Assembly: GCF_947496875.1 (NCBI RefSeq)
Contig: NZ_CANMEH010000009.1
Coordinates: 62,001 to 126,000 of the forward strand
Direction of reading: 5' to 3'
DNA from: an uncultured Paracoccus sp.
GTDB lineage: Bacteria > Pseudomonadota > Alphaproteobacteria > Rhodobacterales > Rhodobacteraceae
Length of the DNA stretch: 64,000 bases
The notes under the pieces were generated by a model. It ran no database searches. It saw only the letters and a program-made list of their open reading frames with translations, and had not been told where the DNA came from. Positions 47,843 through 57,025 of the stretch are shown here, one piece after another (the stretch's first letter is position 1; each line of letters opens with the position of its first letter). The position numbers and the translations under genes are program-made.

Positions 47843-49216
47843 TTACCCCAGTACCGACGTGATCGCCCGGGCCGCCGCGCCGACCACCTGATCGGCCTCC
47901 TCTCGCGACAGGCACAGCGGGGGCGCGAACCCCAGGATGTCGCCTTGCGGCATGGCCCGGGCGATGACCTTCTCATCCGCCAGCATCGCGGCGACAATCT
48001 GCGGGACGAGCTTGCGGCCTGGGTCGAACGGGCGGCGTGTCGCGCGGTCGTCGACGAACTCGACCGCGCAGAGCATCCCCTCACCCCGCACCTCTCCCAC
48101 GTTGGGGTGTGCCTCCAGCGCCTCGCGCATTGCGCCCAGCAGGTAGCCGCCCACCTCACCGGCGTTGCCGACGAGTCCAAGCTGGTCGATGAGCTCGAGA
48201 TTTGCGATGCCTGCCGCGGCACTGATCGGATGGGCGGAATAGGTCCAGCCGTGTCCGATCACCCCCATCGCATCGGTGCCGTTTTCCAGCACCTTCCAGA
48301 CCCGGTCGGACACGATCGAGCCGGACAGCGGGGCGTAAGCCGAGGTCAGGCCCTTGGCGATCGTGATGATGTCGGGCTCGATCCCGTAATGGTCCGACCC
48401 GAACATCGAACCCAGGCGGCCGAACCCGGTGACGACCTCGTCCGCGATCAGGAGGATGTCGTGCCGGCGCAGCACCTTCTGCATCCTTTCCCAGTAGCCC
48501 TTCGGCGGCGGGACGATGCCTCCGGTGCCAAGCACCGGCTCGCCGATAAACGCCGCGATCGTGTCGGCCCCCTCACGCTCGATCAGCTTTTCGAGTTCGG
48601 CCACGCAATGATCGGTGAACTCGACCTCCGTCATCTCTGTCCGCGGCCGTCGGTAGTAGTAGGGCGCTTCCGTGTGGATCACCTGCGCGAGCGGCAGGTC
48701 GAAGGCCTTGTGGAACAGTTCGAGCCCGGTGAGCGAGCCCGTCATCAGCCCCGAACCGTGATAGCCGCGCCAGCGCGAAATGATCTTCTTCTTCTCCGGC
48801 CGGCCGAGAACATTGCTGTAGTACCAGACGAGCTTCACATTCGTCTCGTTGGCGTCCGACCCGCTCAGGCCGAAATAGACCTTGGACATGTTCGCGGGCG
48901 CGCGGTCGAGGATCATCTTGGCAAGCGTGATCGACGCCTCGGTCCCGTGACCCATATAGGCGTGGTAATAGGCGAGTTCCCGTGCCTGCGCGGCAATCGC
49001 CTCCGCGATCTCCGGCCGCCCGTAGCCGACGTTCACGCAATAGAGCCCCGCAAAGGCGTCGAGAAGGCGGGTGCCGTCGCGGTCCTCGATGAAGACGCCT
49101 TCGCCGGTTGTGATGATCCGGCTCGGCGTCTCGCCGCGCGCATGATGGGCCAAGTGCGTCGACGGATGAAAGAAGTTCTCGCGATCCCAGAGCGCCAGTT
49201 GGTCGTTCGTCAGCAT
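47843..49216 (-). CDS. doeD: Class III aminotransferase, probably DoeD (diaminobutyrate transaminase)
   Basis: A PLP-dependent aminotransferase of 457 residues from ATG 49216. Seen are FAGLYCVNVGYGRPEIAEA, SGSDANETNVKLVWYY, WRGYHGSGLMTGSLTG, the aspartate motif LIADEVVTGFGRLG and the PLP lysine region ITIAKGLTSAYAP. Its position after ehuBCDA-eutBC on the same strand suggests the DoeD step, converting L-2,4-diaminobutyrate to aspartate semialdehyde. From sequence alone another omega-amino acid substrate is possible. It lies just outside the island's right end. Confidence 0.75.
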   Translation of the reverse strand: MLTNDQLALWDRENFFHPSTHLAHHARGETPSRIITTGEGVFIEDRDGTRLLDAFAGLYCVNVGYGRPEIAEAIAAQARELAYYHAYMGHGTEASITLAKMILDRAPANMSKVYFGLSGSDANETNVKLVWYYSNVLGRPEKKKIISRWRGYHGSGLMTGSLTGLELFHKAFDLPLAQVIHTEAPYYYRRPRTEMTEVEFTDHCVAELEKLIEREGADTIAAFIGEPVLGTGGIVPPPKGYWERMQKVLRRHDILLIADEVVTGFGRLGSMFGSDHYGIEPDIITIAKGLTSAYAPLSGSIVSDRVWKVLENGTDAMGVIGHGWTYSAHPISAAAGIANLELIDQLGLVGNAGEVGGYLLGAMREALEAHPNVGEVRGEGMLCAVEFVDDRATRRPFDPGRKLVPQIVAAMLADEKVIARAMPQGDILGFAPPLCLSREEADQVVGAAARAITSVLG

Positions 49217-49386
49217 CGACTTTCTCCTCTCATGGCTAGGCGTGGTCAGCGTAGTTGAAGTGCGCAAACTCCTCCATCCCGCAAGCGGATGGACATCCTC
49301 GGCATCGAAGAGGCTCGCCGTGCGGTCTGTCGATCGTCGGACCTATCAGCAGAACGGCGGCATCCTGTGCAGTGCGCTTCACCGTC

Positions 49387-50373
49387 TCACGCCATGATCA
49401 TCGTGCCGGCCTCGGGAAACCGGTCCCGGACATGGATCGCGATCGCGGTATCCTGCACGCCGGTGCCGGTCAGGTCGCAGATCGTGATGTCGTCCGGCGA
49501 CCGGCGACCCGAAGCACGGCCCAGGATCACGTCGCCGAGTTCAGGCGGCGTGCCGCTGTTCCAGAGCCCTGCGGCCAGGGCGGCGCGAAGCTCCCCCCGC
49601 TCGGCGCATTGGCTCGCCCGGTCGCAGACATAGGCGTCGGCGCGCGCCAGCGCCGCGGGCTCAACCTCGGACTTGCCGTCCTGATCGGAGCCCATGGCCG
49701 TGACGTGAAGTCCGGGGTGCAGCCAGTCGGCCCGCAGCACCGGTGTCCGCGACGGTGTCGTGGTGACCACCAGCTGGCTTTCCGCCACGAGGGCCGCCGG
49801 ATCGTCCACGGCCTCGGCTACGACATCGAGCCGGCGGGACAGGTCGGCGGCGCAGGCGCGGGCCCGGTCCCCGTCGCGTGCATGCACAAGCACGCGCGAG
49901 AAGGGGCGCACTAGATGCGCGGCCTCGATCTGAAGCCGCGCCTGCACGCCCGCGCCGATCACACCTGCCGTCTGCACCGTGTGCGGCGCAAGATGGCGCG
50001 CGGCGACCGCCCCGGCCGCGGCTGTGCGGAGGTCGGTTAGATAGCCGTTGTCCAGGAAGATCGCCTGCACCAGCCCCGTGCTGGCGGACAGCAGGATCAT
50101 CAGGCCGTTCAGGCTCGGCAGGCCGATCTTGGGGTTGTCGAAGAACCCGGGCGACACCTTGATCGCGAAGCCGTCCGCGCCGGGCATCCACGCAGTCTTG
50201 ACGTCGACCTCGCCATTGACCGCGGGGAGGTCCATCGAGAGGACCGGCGGCATGACGACACCGCCCCCCGACAGGGCCGCGAAGGCGCGTTCCACGACGT
50301 CCACCAGCGCGAGGTCGAGCGTCACGATCTCCCGGAGTTCGGCCTCGGTCACGATCCGTATGTCATGCGGCAT
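49387..50373 (-). CDS. eutC: Ectoine utilisation protein EutC (ornithine cyclodeaminase family)
   Basis: A 328-residue protein of the ornithine cyclodeaminase/mu-crystallin fold with an NAD-binding loop (GVIGAGVQARLQIEAAHL) and substrate-side motifs AIKVSPGFFDNPKIGLPSLN and ICDLTGTGVQDTAIA. EutC is a standard member of hydroxyectoine catabolic clusters, with a role in processing the hydroxylated intermediate. The start at 50373 is preceded by AGGGGG at 7 bp and overlaps eutB by 11 bp. Confidence 0.85.
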   Translation of the reverse strand: MPHDIRIVTEAELREIVTLDLALVDVVERAFAALSGGGVVMPPVLSMDLPAVNGEVDVKTAWMPGADGFAIKVSPGFFDNPKIGLPSLNGLMILLSASTGLVQAIFLDNGYLTDLRTAAAGAVAARHLAPHTVQTAGVIGAGVQARLQIEAAHLVRPFSRVLVHARDGDRARACAADLSRRLDVVAEAVDDPAALVAESQLVVTTTPSRTPVLRADWLHPGLHVTAMGSDQDGKSEVEPAALARADAYVCDRASQCAERGELRAALAAGLWNSGTPPELGDVILGRASGRRSPDDITICDLTGTGVQDTAIAIHVRDRFPEAGTMIMA

Positions 50374-51370
50374 AGGCACGCCCCCTTACCGTCCGATCCC
50401 CGATCGTCACGTCCTGTCCCGCGATGATCCTGGTGAAGAGCGACATGTCGACATTCCGGCCGGTGACGATGGTGGCGAGCGGTCCGCCGCCGGCCCGGAC
50501 CTTGCCTGAGTGGACGGCGGCTAGCCCAACGACCGCCCCGCCCTCGGCCACGATCCGGTCCTCGAAATAGAGCATCTGCATGGCGTCGCGGATTTCCTCT
50601 TCGGTCACCAGCACCGCGTCGTCCAGCAACGCGCGGCACAGCGGAAAAGAGAGCCGGTTCCCGAGCCCGATCCCGCCGCCGAGGCTGTCGGCCAGCGAGG
50701 CAACCTCGCGAACCTCGACCGGAGTCCCGGCGTGAAGCGACGCGGCCATGGCAGCGCCACGGTCCATGGTGACGCCGATCACCCGGATCGTCGGGCTGAC
50801 TGTTTTGGCGGCCACAGCCACACCCGCTGCCAGCCCGCCGCCCGACAGCGGCACGAGGATCGTGTCGAGGTCGGGCCGCGCCTCCATCATCTCGAACCCG
50901 ACGGTGCCTTGCCCTGCGATCACGCGCGCATCGTCGAAGGGCGAGATCTCGACAAGCCCCTCGGCCGCGCAGATCCTGAGGCTCTCCGCCATGGCTTCGT
51001 CCTGGGACTCTCCGACGATCCGGACCTCGGCGCCTAGCGCGCGGACGCCCTCGACCTTGGCCTGCGGCACCAGCCGCGACATGCAGATCACGGCCCTGAT
51101 CCCCCGCCGCGCAGCCGCGTAGGCGACGCCGCGACCGTGGTTTCCCGTCGAACAACAGGTGACGCCCGCGACGTCGCGGGGAAGGGCGGCCACCGCGTTG
51201 ACCGCGCCGCGGAGCTTGAAGGCGCCGATCGGCTGCATCGTCTCCAGCTTCAGGAAGAACTCCTGCCCCGCCAGCGTCGACATGAAGGGCGAAGGCACGA
51301 AGGGCGTCCCATCGGCGATGCCCCGGATCACCGCCCGTGCCCCGAGGATATCGGCCAGCGTGACGCCCAT
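50363..51370 (-). CDS. eutB: Hydroxyectoine utilisation dehydratase EutB
   Basis: A 335-residue PLP enzyme of the threonine dehydratase family. The PLP lysine is in PIGAFKLRGAVNA near residue 52, the phosphate loop is VPLSGGGLAAGVAV near 175, and CSTGNHGRGVAYAAARRG is the asparagine loop. In ectoine clusters this paralogue acts on the hydroxylated derivative after ring opening. It starts directly after the ehuA stop and overlaps eutC. Confidence 0.87.
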   Translation of the reverse strand: MGVTLADILGARAVIRGIADGTPFVPSPFMSTLAGQEFFLKLETMQPIGAFKLRGAVNAVAALPRDVAGVTCCSTGNHGRGVAYAAARRGIRAVICMSRLVPQAKVEGVRALGAEVRIVGESQDEAMAESLRICAAEGLVEISPFDDARVIAGQGTVGFEMMEARPDLDTILVPLSGGGLAAGVAVAAKTVSPTIRVIGVTMDRGAAMAASLHAGTPVEVREVASLADSLGGGIGLGNRLSFPLCRALLDDAVLVTEEEIRDAMQMLYFEDRIVAEGGAVVGLAAVHSGKVRAGGGPLATIVTGRNVDMSLFTRIIAGQDVTIGDRTVRGRAYAA

Positions 51371-52183
51371 TCAGCCGGCATCCTTCACCGCCGACAGGAA
51401 TTGCTGCGTCCGCTCCTTCTGCGGCGCCTCGAACAGCTGGTCGGGCGGGCCCTGCTCTTCGATCCGCCCCTGGTAGAAAAAGCAGATGCGGTCCGAAATG
51501 TCGCGCGCGAAGCCCATCTGGTGGGTCACCATCAGCATGGTCAAGTTGTGCTTTTCCACCAGGCTGCGGATGACGTTCGTCACCTCTCCGATCACCTCGG
51601 GGTCGAGCGCCGAGGTCACCTCGTCGAAGAGCATCACCTTGGGCCGCATCGCAAGGGCCCGGGCAATGGCCACCCGCTGCTGCTGGCCGCCCGACAGGCG
51701 CGACGGATGCTGGTCCTTCTTCTCGATCATGCCGACCATCTCGAGCAGTTCCTCGGACCGGGCCCGCGCCGCCTGCTTCGACATTCCCAGGACCTGTACA
51801 GGCCCTTCCATGCAGTTCTGAAGCGCCGTCATGTGCGGGAACAGGTTGAAGTGCTGAAAGCACATGCCGATCGAGGACCTTGCCTTCCTGAGATACCGTT
51901 CGTCCGCCGGGACGAGCTTTCCGTTCCTTTCCATGTGGGTCAGCGGCTTGCCATCGACATAGATCACGCCGCCGTTGATCGTCTCGAGCGTCATCAGCAT
52001 CCGCAGCACGGTGGTCTTGCCCGAGCCCGACGGGCCGATGACCGTCACCATCTCGCCCTCGGCCACGTCGAGGTTGAGGTTGTCCAGCACTGTCAGCGAC
52101 CCGTAGCGCTTGGTCACGTTCATGAACCGCACCATCGGGCGGTCACCCTCGGGCAGTTCCAGCGGATAGGCGGAGAGGTCCAT
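51371..52183 (-). CDS. ehuA: Ectoine/hydroxyectoine ABC transporter ATPase EhuA
   Basis: The 270-residue ATPase that powers ectoine import with EhuC and EhuD. Motifs: Walker [16 protein letters not shown] near 50, Q-loop CFQHFNLFPHMT, signature RLSGGQQQRVAIARAL and Walker B VMLFDEVTSALDPE. The start at 52183 lies 2 bp past the ehuD stop. The open frame upstream belongs to ehuD read out of phase. The gene ends exactly where eutB begins. Confidence 0.93.
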   Translation of the reverse strand: MDLSAYPLELPEGDRPMVRFMNVTKRYGSLTVLDNLNLDVAEGEMVTVIGPSGSGKTTVLRMLMTLETINGGVIYVDGKPLTHMERNGKLVPADERYLRKARSSIGMCFQHFNLFPHMTALQNCMEGPVQVLGMSKQAARARSEELLEMVGMIEKKDQHPSRLSGGQQQRVAIARALAMRPKVMLFDEVTSALDPEVIGEVTNVIRSLVEKHNLTMLMVTHQMGFARDISDRICFFYQGRIEEQGPPDQLFEAPQKERTQQFLSAVKDAG

Positions 52184-52185
52184 GC

Positions 52186-52854
52186 TCAAAGTCCCAGCTT
52201 TCGGCGCACCCGCGCCTCGAACAGCCGCACGAAGCCGGCCGCCGGCAGCGAGATGGCGAGGAAGATGACGCCCACGAGGGTGTAGGGTTCGAGAAAGCGG
52301 TAGTTCTCGGATCCTATCGCGTTGGCGGTGTGGAGCAGTTCGGCCACCCCGATCACGCTCAGCATCGGCGTGTCCTTGAAGATGCCGACCAGGTAGTTCC
52401 CCATCCCGGCGATCGACGGCGGCAGCGCCTGCGGAATGACGATCCGCACATAGGTGTCGCGGGTGGACATGTTGAGCGCGCGGCAGGCCTCCCACTGGCC
52501 CTTGGGCACGGATTCGATCCCGCCGCGGTACACCTCGGAGAGATAGGCCGAATAATGCAGTCCGATGGCGATCATCCCTGCGGTCCAGGGCGACAGGCGA
52601 ATACCGAACTGCGGGCCCACGTAGAACACGAAGAAGATCTGCAGGACCAGCGGGGTAGACCGGATGAATTCGACGATTTCTCGCACCACGACGGTCAGCA
52701 CTCTCCACGGCGTCCGCTGCGCAAGCGCGAAGACGAGGCCGAGAACCACGGCGATGGCATAGCCGGTGCCCGCGGCAAGGAGCGTGTTGCCTGTCGCCAC
52801 CAGCAGGCGCGGCAGGATCTCGAGGGTGAAGTCCCAGTCCCACTCGAACCTCAT
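52186..52854 (-). CDS. ehuD: Ectoine ABC transporter permease EhuD
   Basis: A 222-residue inner-membrane permease of the polar amino acid (HisMQ) type, with about five membrane helices and the ATPase-contact EAA loop YRGGIESVPKGQWEACRALN. It starts at 52854, overlapping the ehuC stop by 4 bp (ATGA). Its position after ehuC and before ehuA is the standard ehuBCDA order. Confidence 0.92.
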   Translation of the reverse strand: MRFEWDWDFTLEILPRLLVATGNTLLAAGTGYAIAVVLGLVFALAQRTPWRVLTVVVREIVEFIRSTPLVLQIFFVFYVGPQFGIRLSPWTAGMIAIGLHYSAYLSEVYRGGIESVPKGQWEACRALNMSTRDTYVRIVIPQALPPSIAGMGNYLVGIFKDTPMLSVIGVAELLHTANAIGSENYRFLEPYTLVGVIFLAISLPAAGFVRLFEARVRRKLGL

Positions 52855-53516
52855 GCGCGTCCGAGCCTCCGGGCCATGACCCGTTCCAGCCAGCGCATGA
52901 CCGGCGTGATGATGAAGCGCGCGAGGATGTAATAGACGATCAGCGCCGTCCCGAAGGCCTGCGCGGACAGGAAGGTCGAGGCATTGATCTGCCTTGTCTG
53001 GAACATCAGGTCCGTCACCGAGATCAGCGCCACCAGCGCCGTCCCCTTCAACAGTTCGATCAGCAGGTTTCCCCAGGGCGGCAGCATCAGGACGAGCGCC
53101 TGCGGCAGGATGATCCGCCGCATCCGCTTGGCCGGCGACATGGAAAGGGCATAGGCGGCCTCCCACTGGCCCTTGGGCACCGCCTGGATTGCGCCGCGCA
53201 CGATCTCGGCCCCGTAGGAACCGACATTGAGCCCGACCGAGACGAAGCCCGCCGTGAACTTGTCCAGCGAGATGCCGAAGAGCGGCAGCACGTAGAAGAT
53301 CCAGAAGAGCTGAACGAGAAGCGACGTGCCCCGGAAGACCTCTATATAGACGACCGCGAGGCCGCGGATCAGGGGATTACGCGACCGCTTGCCCAGCCCC
53401 GCGGCCAGTGCGACCACCACGGCAACCGCGGCGGCCAGCAGGAACTGGACGATCGTGACATAGGTGCCGCTGGCAATCAGCGGCCCGTAGGTCTCAAGGA
53501 ATTCCCAGAGGGACAT
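52851..53516 (-). CDS. ehuC: Ectoine ABC transporter permease EhuC
   Basis: A 221-residue HisMQ-type permease, the partner of EhuD. It shows helices at about 15-40, 60-80, 90-110 and 185-205 and the EAA loop VRGAIQAVPKGQWEAAYALS. It starts 55 bp after ehuB. Its N-terminus (SLWEFLETYGPLIASGTYVT) is typical of this subfamily. Confidence 0.92.
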   Translation of the reverse strand: MSLWEFLETYGPLIASGTYVTIVQFLLAAAVAVVVALAAGLGKRSRNPLIRGLAVVYIEVFRGTSLLVQLFWIFYVLPLFGISLDKFTAGFVSVGLNVGSYGAEIVRGAIQAVPKGQWEAAYALSMSPAKRMRRIILPQALVLMLPPWGNLLIELLKGTALVALISVTDLMFQTRQINASTFLSAQAFGTALIVYYILARFIITPVMRWLERVMARRLGRA

Positions 53517-53571
53517 AGGCTTCTACGCCGTCACGCCGCGGAAAGGGGGCGGACCGGCCGCCCCTGATCCG

Positions 53572-54414
53572 TCAGCGGTTGGCGCAGACCCATTCGGTCG
53601 TCACGTCGCCCGGCAGCGTGGCTTCGCCATAGCCGTACTCCGCGACCGCGGCCAGCATCTCCTCCGATCCCAGGTAGTCCGCCTGCGTCGCATTGAAGGC
53701 GTCGACGAAGTCCTGATCGTCCTTCCGGAAACCGATCCCGGCCCAGTTGAAGGACTCTTCGGGCATCGCGTCAGGATCCGACACCTCGAGTTCACCGTTG
53801 GCGCTGTCCGCCAGCTGGCGCATCGTGAAATAGGTCCCGGCACCCGCGTCGGCGCGGCCCGCGCGGACGGCTGCGAGGATCTCGGTCGGTCCCGGGACCT
53901 GCATGATGTTCCCGTCCTCGACCCCTGCATCGCGCGCCGCCTGGATGTTCGAATAACCCGCGCCCGTCACCATGACGGCGCCGGTCTCGCGGATGTCCTC
54001 GTAATTGCCGAGTCCCTTCGGATTGCCCTCGGGAACGAGAAACCCGTCGCCGATGCGGGCCATCGGCTCGGAAAAGGCAACGTTCTCGCATCGAGCGGCG
54101 AGGATGTTCATCCCGCCCGTGATGATGTCGAAACGCCCCGCCTGAAGCCCCGGGATCAGCCCGCCCCAATCGGTCTGCACGGGTTCGATGTTGGTGTGCC
54201 CCATCGATTCGAGCACACCCAGCGTATGGGCATTGACGAAGCCGCGCGGCTCGCCGTTCTCGCCGGGATAGGCGAAGGGAAGCTCGTTGGCAAAGCCGAT
54301 GCGGATCGGATCCCCGGCCTCGATGCGCTCCGTCAGCGGTCCCGCTTCTGCCGCGACCGTCGCCGCGCCGACCGTGATCAGGGCTGCGAGCGTTGTCTTG
54401 AGAGATTTGTTCAT
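53572..54414 (-). CDS. ehuB: Ectoine/hydroxyectoine-binding protein EhuB
   Basis: The periplasmic substrate-binding subunit, 280 residues. A signal peptide covers about 1-24 (LKTTLAALITVGAATVAAEA). The mature protein is an SBP_bac_3 fold with RIGFANELPFAYPGENGEPR, GGMNILAARCENVAFSEPMA and the aromatic-rich binding site expected of EhuB (NWAGIGFRKDDQDF). It is first in the ehuBCDA-eutBC run and divergent from doeA. Confidence 0.9.
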   Translation of the reverse strand: MNKSLKTTLAALITVGAATVAAEAGPLTERIEAGDPIRIGFANELPFAYPGENGEPRGFVNAHTLGVLESMGHTNIEPVQTDWGGLIPGLQAGRFDIITGGMNILAARCENVAFSEPMARIGDGFLVPEGNPKGLGNYEDIRETGAVMVTGAGYSNIQAARDAGVEDGNIMQVPGPTEILAAVRAGRADAGAGTYFTMRQLADSANGELEVSDPDAMPEESFNWAGIGFRKDDQDFVDAFNATQADYLGSEEMLAAVAEYGYGEATLPGDVTTEWVCANR

Positions 54415-54475
54415 GGGACCCTCCGTTGGTGAACGATGTACTGTCGTTGAAACCGATCTTTCGTGTGCCGCTCAC

Positions 54476-54503
54476 ATCATTAACCCCTGACCTCTGCTGT
54501 CAA
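54476..54503 (-). promoter_or_regulatory. Candidate ehuB promoter
   Basis: On the minus strand, TTGACA (54498-54503) and AATGAT (54476-54481) are separated by 16 bp, about 60 bp upstream of ehuB. It is the best sigma70-like match in the divergent ehuB/doeA gap. Ectoine clusters are usually controlled by an EnuR-type regulator; none is present in this window. Confidence 0.5.
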
Positions 54504-54613
54504 CAAAATATCCCTTTCAAGAATCCGACCTTCGGGACAATGATTTGTCGTGTGCCCATCCTTTTGGCGCATGTTCCGAAAAACCTTCTGCCCATTTCCA
54601 CGTCAGGCATCTC

Positions 54614-55798
54614 ATGGGAAACGCGAACCCCGCCTTCAGCACCGCCGAATACGAACGCCGCCTGAACAAGACGCGCCGCGAGATGGAGCGCAGGGGTGTC
54701 GATGTCATCTTCATCACCGACCCGTCCAACCAGGCCTGGCTGACCGGCTATGATGGCTGGTCGTTCTATGTCCACCAGGGGGTGATCGTCCCGGGCGATG
54801 CCGATCCGGTCTGGTGGGGCCGCATGCAGGACACCAATGGCGCGCGCCGGACCGTCTGGATGGAGAGCGACCGGATCGCCGGATATGCCGACATTTTCGT
54901 GCAGTCGACGACCTGCCACCCGATGGAAGACCTCGCCGCGCTGCTGCGGGCGATGGGGTTCGGGTCGGCCCGGATCGGGGTCGAGATGGAGAACTACTAC
55001 TACTCGGCACGCGCGCACGCGGTGCTCGAGTCCGAACTCCCCCAAGCGACGTTCGTGGATGCAACCGCGCTGGTGAACTGGCAGCGGCTCGTGAAGTCCG
55101 GTGAAGAGATCGCCTTCATGCGCAAGGCAGCGGCCATTTCGGAGGCGATCATCCGGGTGGGGACCGAACTCGCCCGCCCGGGCCTCCGGAAGAACGAGCT
55201 CGTCGCCGAGATCAGCCGCGCCGCGATCATCGGGGTCGGCGACGACTGGGGCGATTACCCGGCCATCGTGCCGCTCACGCCGTCGGGGATGGACGCGACC
55301 GCACCCCATCTTACCTGGAACGGCGACGTGATGCGGGCGGGCGAGGCGACCTTCTTCGAACTCTCGGGATGCTATCGTCGCTACCACGCGCCGCTGTGCC
55401 GGACGGTCTTTCTGGGCACCCCGCCCGACGACATGCTCCGGGCCGCGGCCGCACTCACCGAGGGGCTGGAGGCCGGCCTTGAGGCCGCCCGCCCCGGGAA
55501 CCGCGCGTGCGACGTCGCCAATGCGCTTGGTACGGCGCTCGCAAGGTCGGGGATCGAGCGTGCCAACCGCTGCGGCTATCCGATCGGGATCTCCTATCCG
55601 CCCGACTGGGGCGAGCGTACTGTCTCGCTTCGCCCGACGGACGATACCGTGCTGGAGGCGGGGATGACCTTCCATTTCATGCCCGGGCTCTGGCTCGACC
55701 AGTGGGGGCTCGAGACCACCGAGCCGATCCTGATCCGCGACGACGGACCGGCCGAGACCTTCTGCGGCATCGAACGCAAGCTCTTCGTGAAGAACTGA
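54614..55798 (+). CDS. doeA: Ectoine hydrolase DoeA (EutD)
   Basis: A 394-residue M24-family (creatinase/prolidase-fold) enzyme that opens the ectoine ring to N-acetyl-diaminobutyrate. It shows FSTAEYERRLNKTRREMERR, DPSNQAWLTGYDGWSFYVHQ (typical of DoeA) and the C-terminal catalytic domain with YPAIVPLTPSGMDATAPHL and GMTFHFMPGLWLDQWGLETT. The ATG at 54614 gives the conserved N-terminus. It is divergent from ehuB, and its stop overlaps the next start. Confidence 0.9.
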   Translation: MGNANPAFSTAEYERRLNKTRREMERRGVDVIFITDPSNQAWLTGYDGWSFYVHQGVIVPGDADPVWWGRMQDTNGARRTVWMESDRIAGYADIFVQSTTCHPMEDLAALLRAMGFGSARIGVEMENYYYSARAHAVLESELPQATFVDATALVNWQRLVKSGEEIAFMRKAAAISEAIIRVGTELARPGLRKNELVAEISRAAIIGVGDDWGDYPAIVPLTPSGMDATAPHLTWNGDVMRAGEATFFELSGCYRRYHAPLCRTVFLGTPPDDMLRAAAALTEGLEAGLEAARPGNRACDVANALGTALARSGIERANRCGYPIGISYPPDWGERTVSLRPTDDTVLEAGMTFHFMPGLWLDQWGLETTEPILIRDDGPAETFCGIERKLFVKN

Positions 55799-56958
55799 TG
55801 ACGACGCTGGACGAGACGAAGGCACTGCTCGCGGAACTTGTCGCCTTCCCGACGGTATCGTCGGACAGCAACCTGGCGATGATCGCACATCTCGCCGGGC
55901 GGCTTGAATCATCGGGGGCGCGCGTCGACATCCACCTCGATCCGTCGGGGCAGAAAGCGAACCTGTTCGCCACGCTGGGCCCCGACGCGAATGGCGGGAT
56001 CGTCCTGTCGGGGCACACCGACGTGGTGCCGACGACGGACCAGAGCTGGACCAGCGACCCGTTCGAACTGCGCGAGGACGGCGGCCGACTCTACGGCCGC
56101 GGGACGTGCGACATGAAGGGATTCATCGCCGCCGCGGTCATCATGGCGCCGCGCCTTGCCGAGGCTGTCCGCGACCGGCCCCTGCACTTCGCCTTCACCT
56201 ATGACGAGGAGACCGGGTGCATCGGCGCGCAGGCGCTTGCCGCCACGCTGCGCGACCGGGGGCTGTGCCCGTCCGTTGCCATCGTCGGGGAGCCGACCTC
56301 GATGCGGGTCGTCGAGGGTCACAAGGGATGCCACGAATACACCACGCATTTCACCGGCCTCGAAGGCCACGGCTCCGCCCCTGATCGGGGCGTGAACGCG
56401 GTGGAATACGCTGTCCGCTACGTCGGCCGGCTTCTCGAACTGCAGGAGGCGCTGAAGGATCGCGCCCCCGCCCGCACCCGGTTCCAGCCGCCGTGGACGA
56501 CGATCAACACCGGCGCGCTCACCGGCGGCCACGCGCACAACGTCATCCCGGGCCTCGCACGGGTCGACTGGGAGATGCGGCCCGTTCAGGCGGGCGATGC
56601 GGACTTCGTCAAGGCCGACCTGACCCGCTATTGCGCCGAGAGGCTGCTGCCCGCCATGCGCGCGGTCTCGCCCGAGGCCGACATCGTGACCGAGACGGTC
56701 GGCGAGGTCGCGGGCCTCATGCCGGCAGACGAGAACGAGGCCAAGGCCATCGTCATGGAACTGACCGGGGCGAGCGCCGCTGATGTCGTCCCGTTCGGCA
56801 CCGAAGCCGCAATCTTCCAGGCCCTGGGCCTGTCCGCGGTAATCTGCGGCCCCGGCTCGATCGAACAGGCGCACAAGCCCGACGAATTCGTGTCGCTCGC
56901 CCAACTCGCCGAGTGCCTCGGGATGCTGGAGCGGCTTGGGGGCAAGCTCGAAGGGTGA
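55798..56958 (+). CDS. M20 deacetylase, probably N-acetyl-diaminobutyrate deacetylase (DoeB2-type)
   Basis: A 386-residue ArgE/M20 zinc hydrolase. Metal-site motifs are SGHTDVVPTTDQ, YGRGTCDMKGFIAA, TYDEETGCIGA and IVGEPTSMR, with the late histidine in EQAHKPDEF; the dimerisation domain has GLEGHGSAPDRGVNAVEYA. Overlap with doeA (ATGA) places it at the deacetylation step after DoeA. Classic DoeB is an AspA/AstE-type protein, so this locus uses the alternative M20 enzyme. An acetylornithine deacetylase role is less likely in this context. Confidence 0.78.
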   Translation: MTTLDETKALLAELVAFPTVSSDSNLAMIAHLAGRLESSGARVDIHLDPSGQKANLFATLGPDANGGIVLSGHTDVVPTTDQSWTSDPFELREDGGRLYGRGTCDMKGFIAAAVIMAPRLAEAVRDRPLHFAFTYDEETGCIGAQALAATLRDRGLCPSVAIVGEPTSMRVVEGHKGCHEYTTHFTGLEGHGSAPDRGVNAVEYAVRYVGRLLELQEALKDRAPARTRFQPPWTTINTGALTGGHAHNVIPGLARVDWEMRPVQAGDADFVKADLTRYCAERLLPAMRAVSPEADIVTETVGEVAGLMPADENEAKAIVMELTGASAADVVPFGTEAAIFQALGLSAVICGPGSIEQAHKPDEFVSLAQLAECLGMLERLGGKLEG

Positions 56959-57025
56959 GGTCCACAGCGTCGCATCCGCTCTGACGGCGCTTGGAAGACT
57001 TCGCGTGTCAGGCCTCGGAACCCGC

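Noticed and set aside
50349..51863. A 504-codon minus-strand frame
   Set aside because: It overlaps eutB and ehuA in another frame and reads as Gly/Arg-rich out-of-phase sequence.
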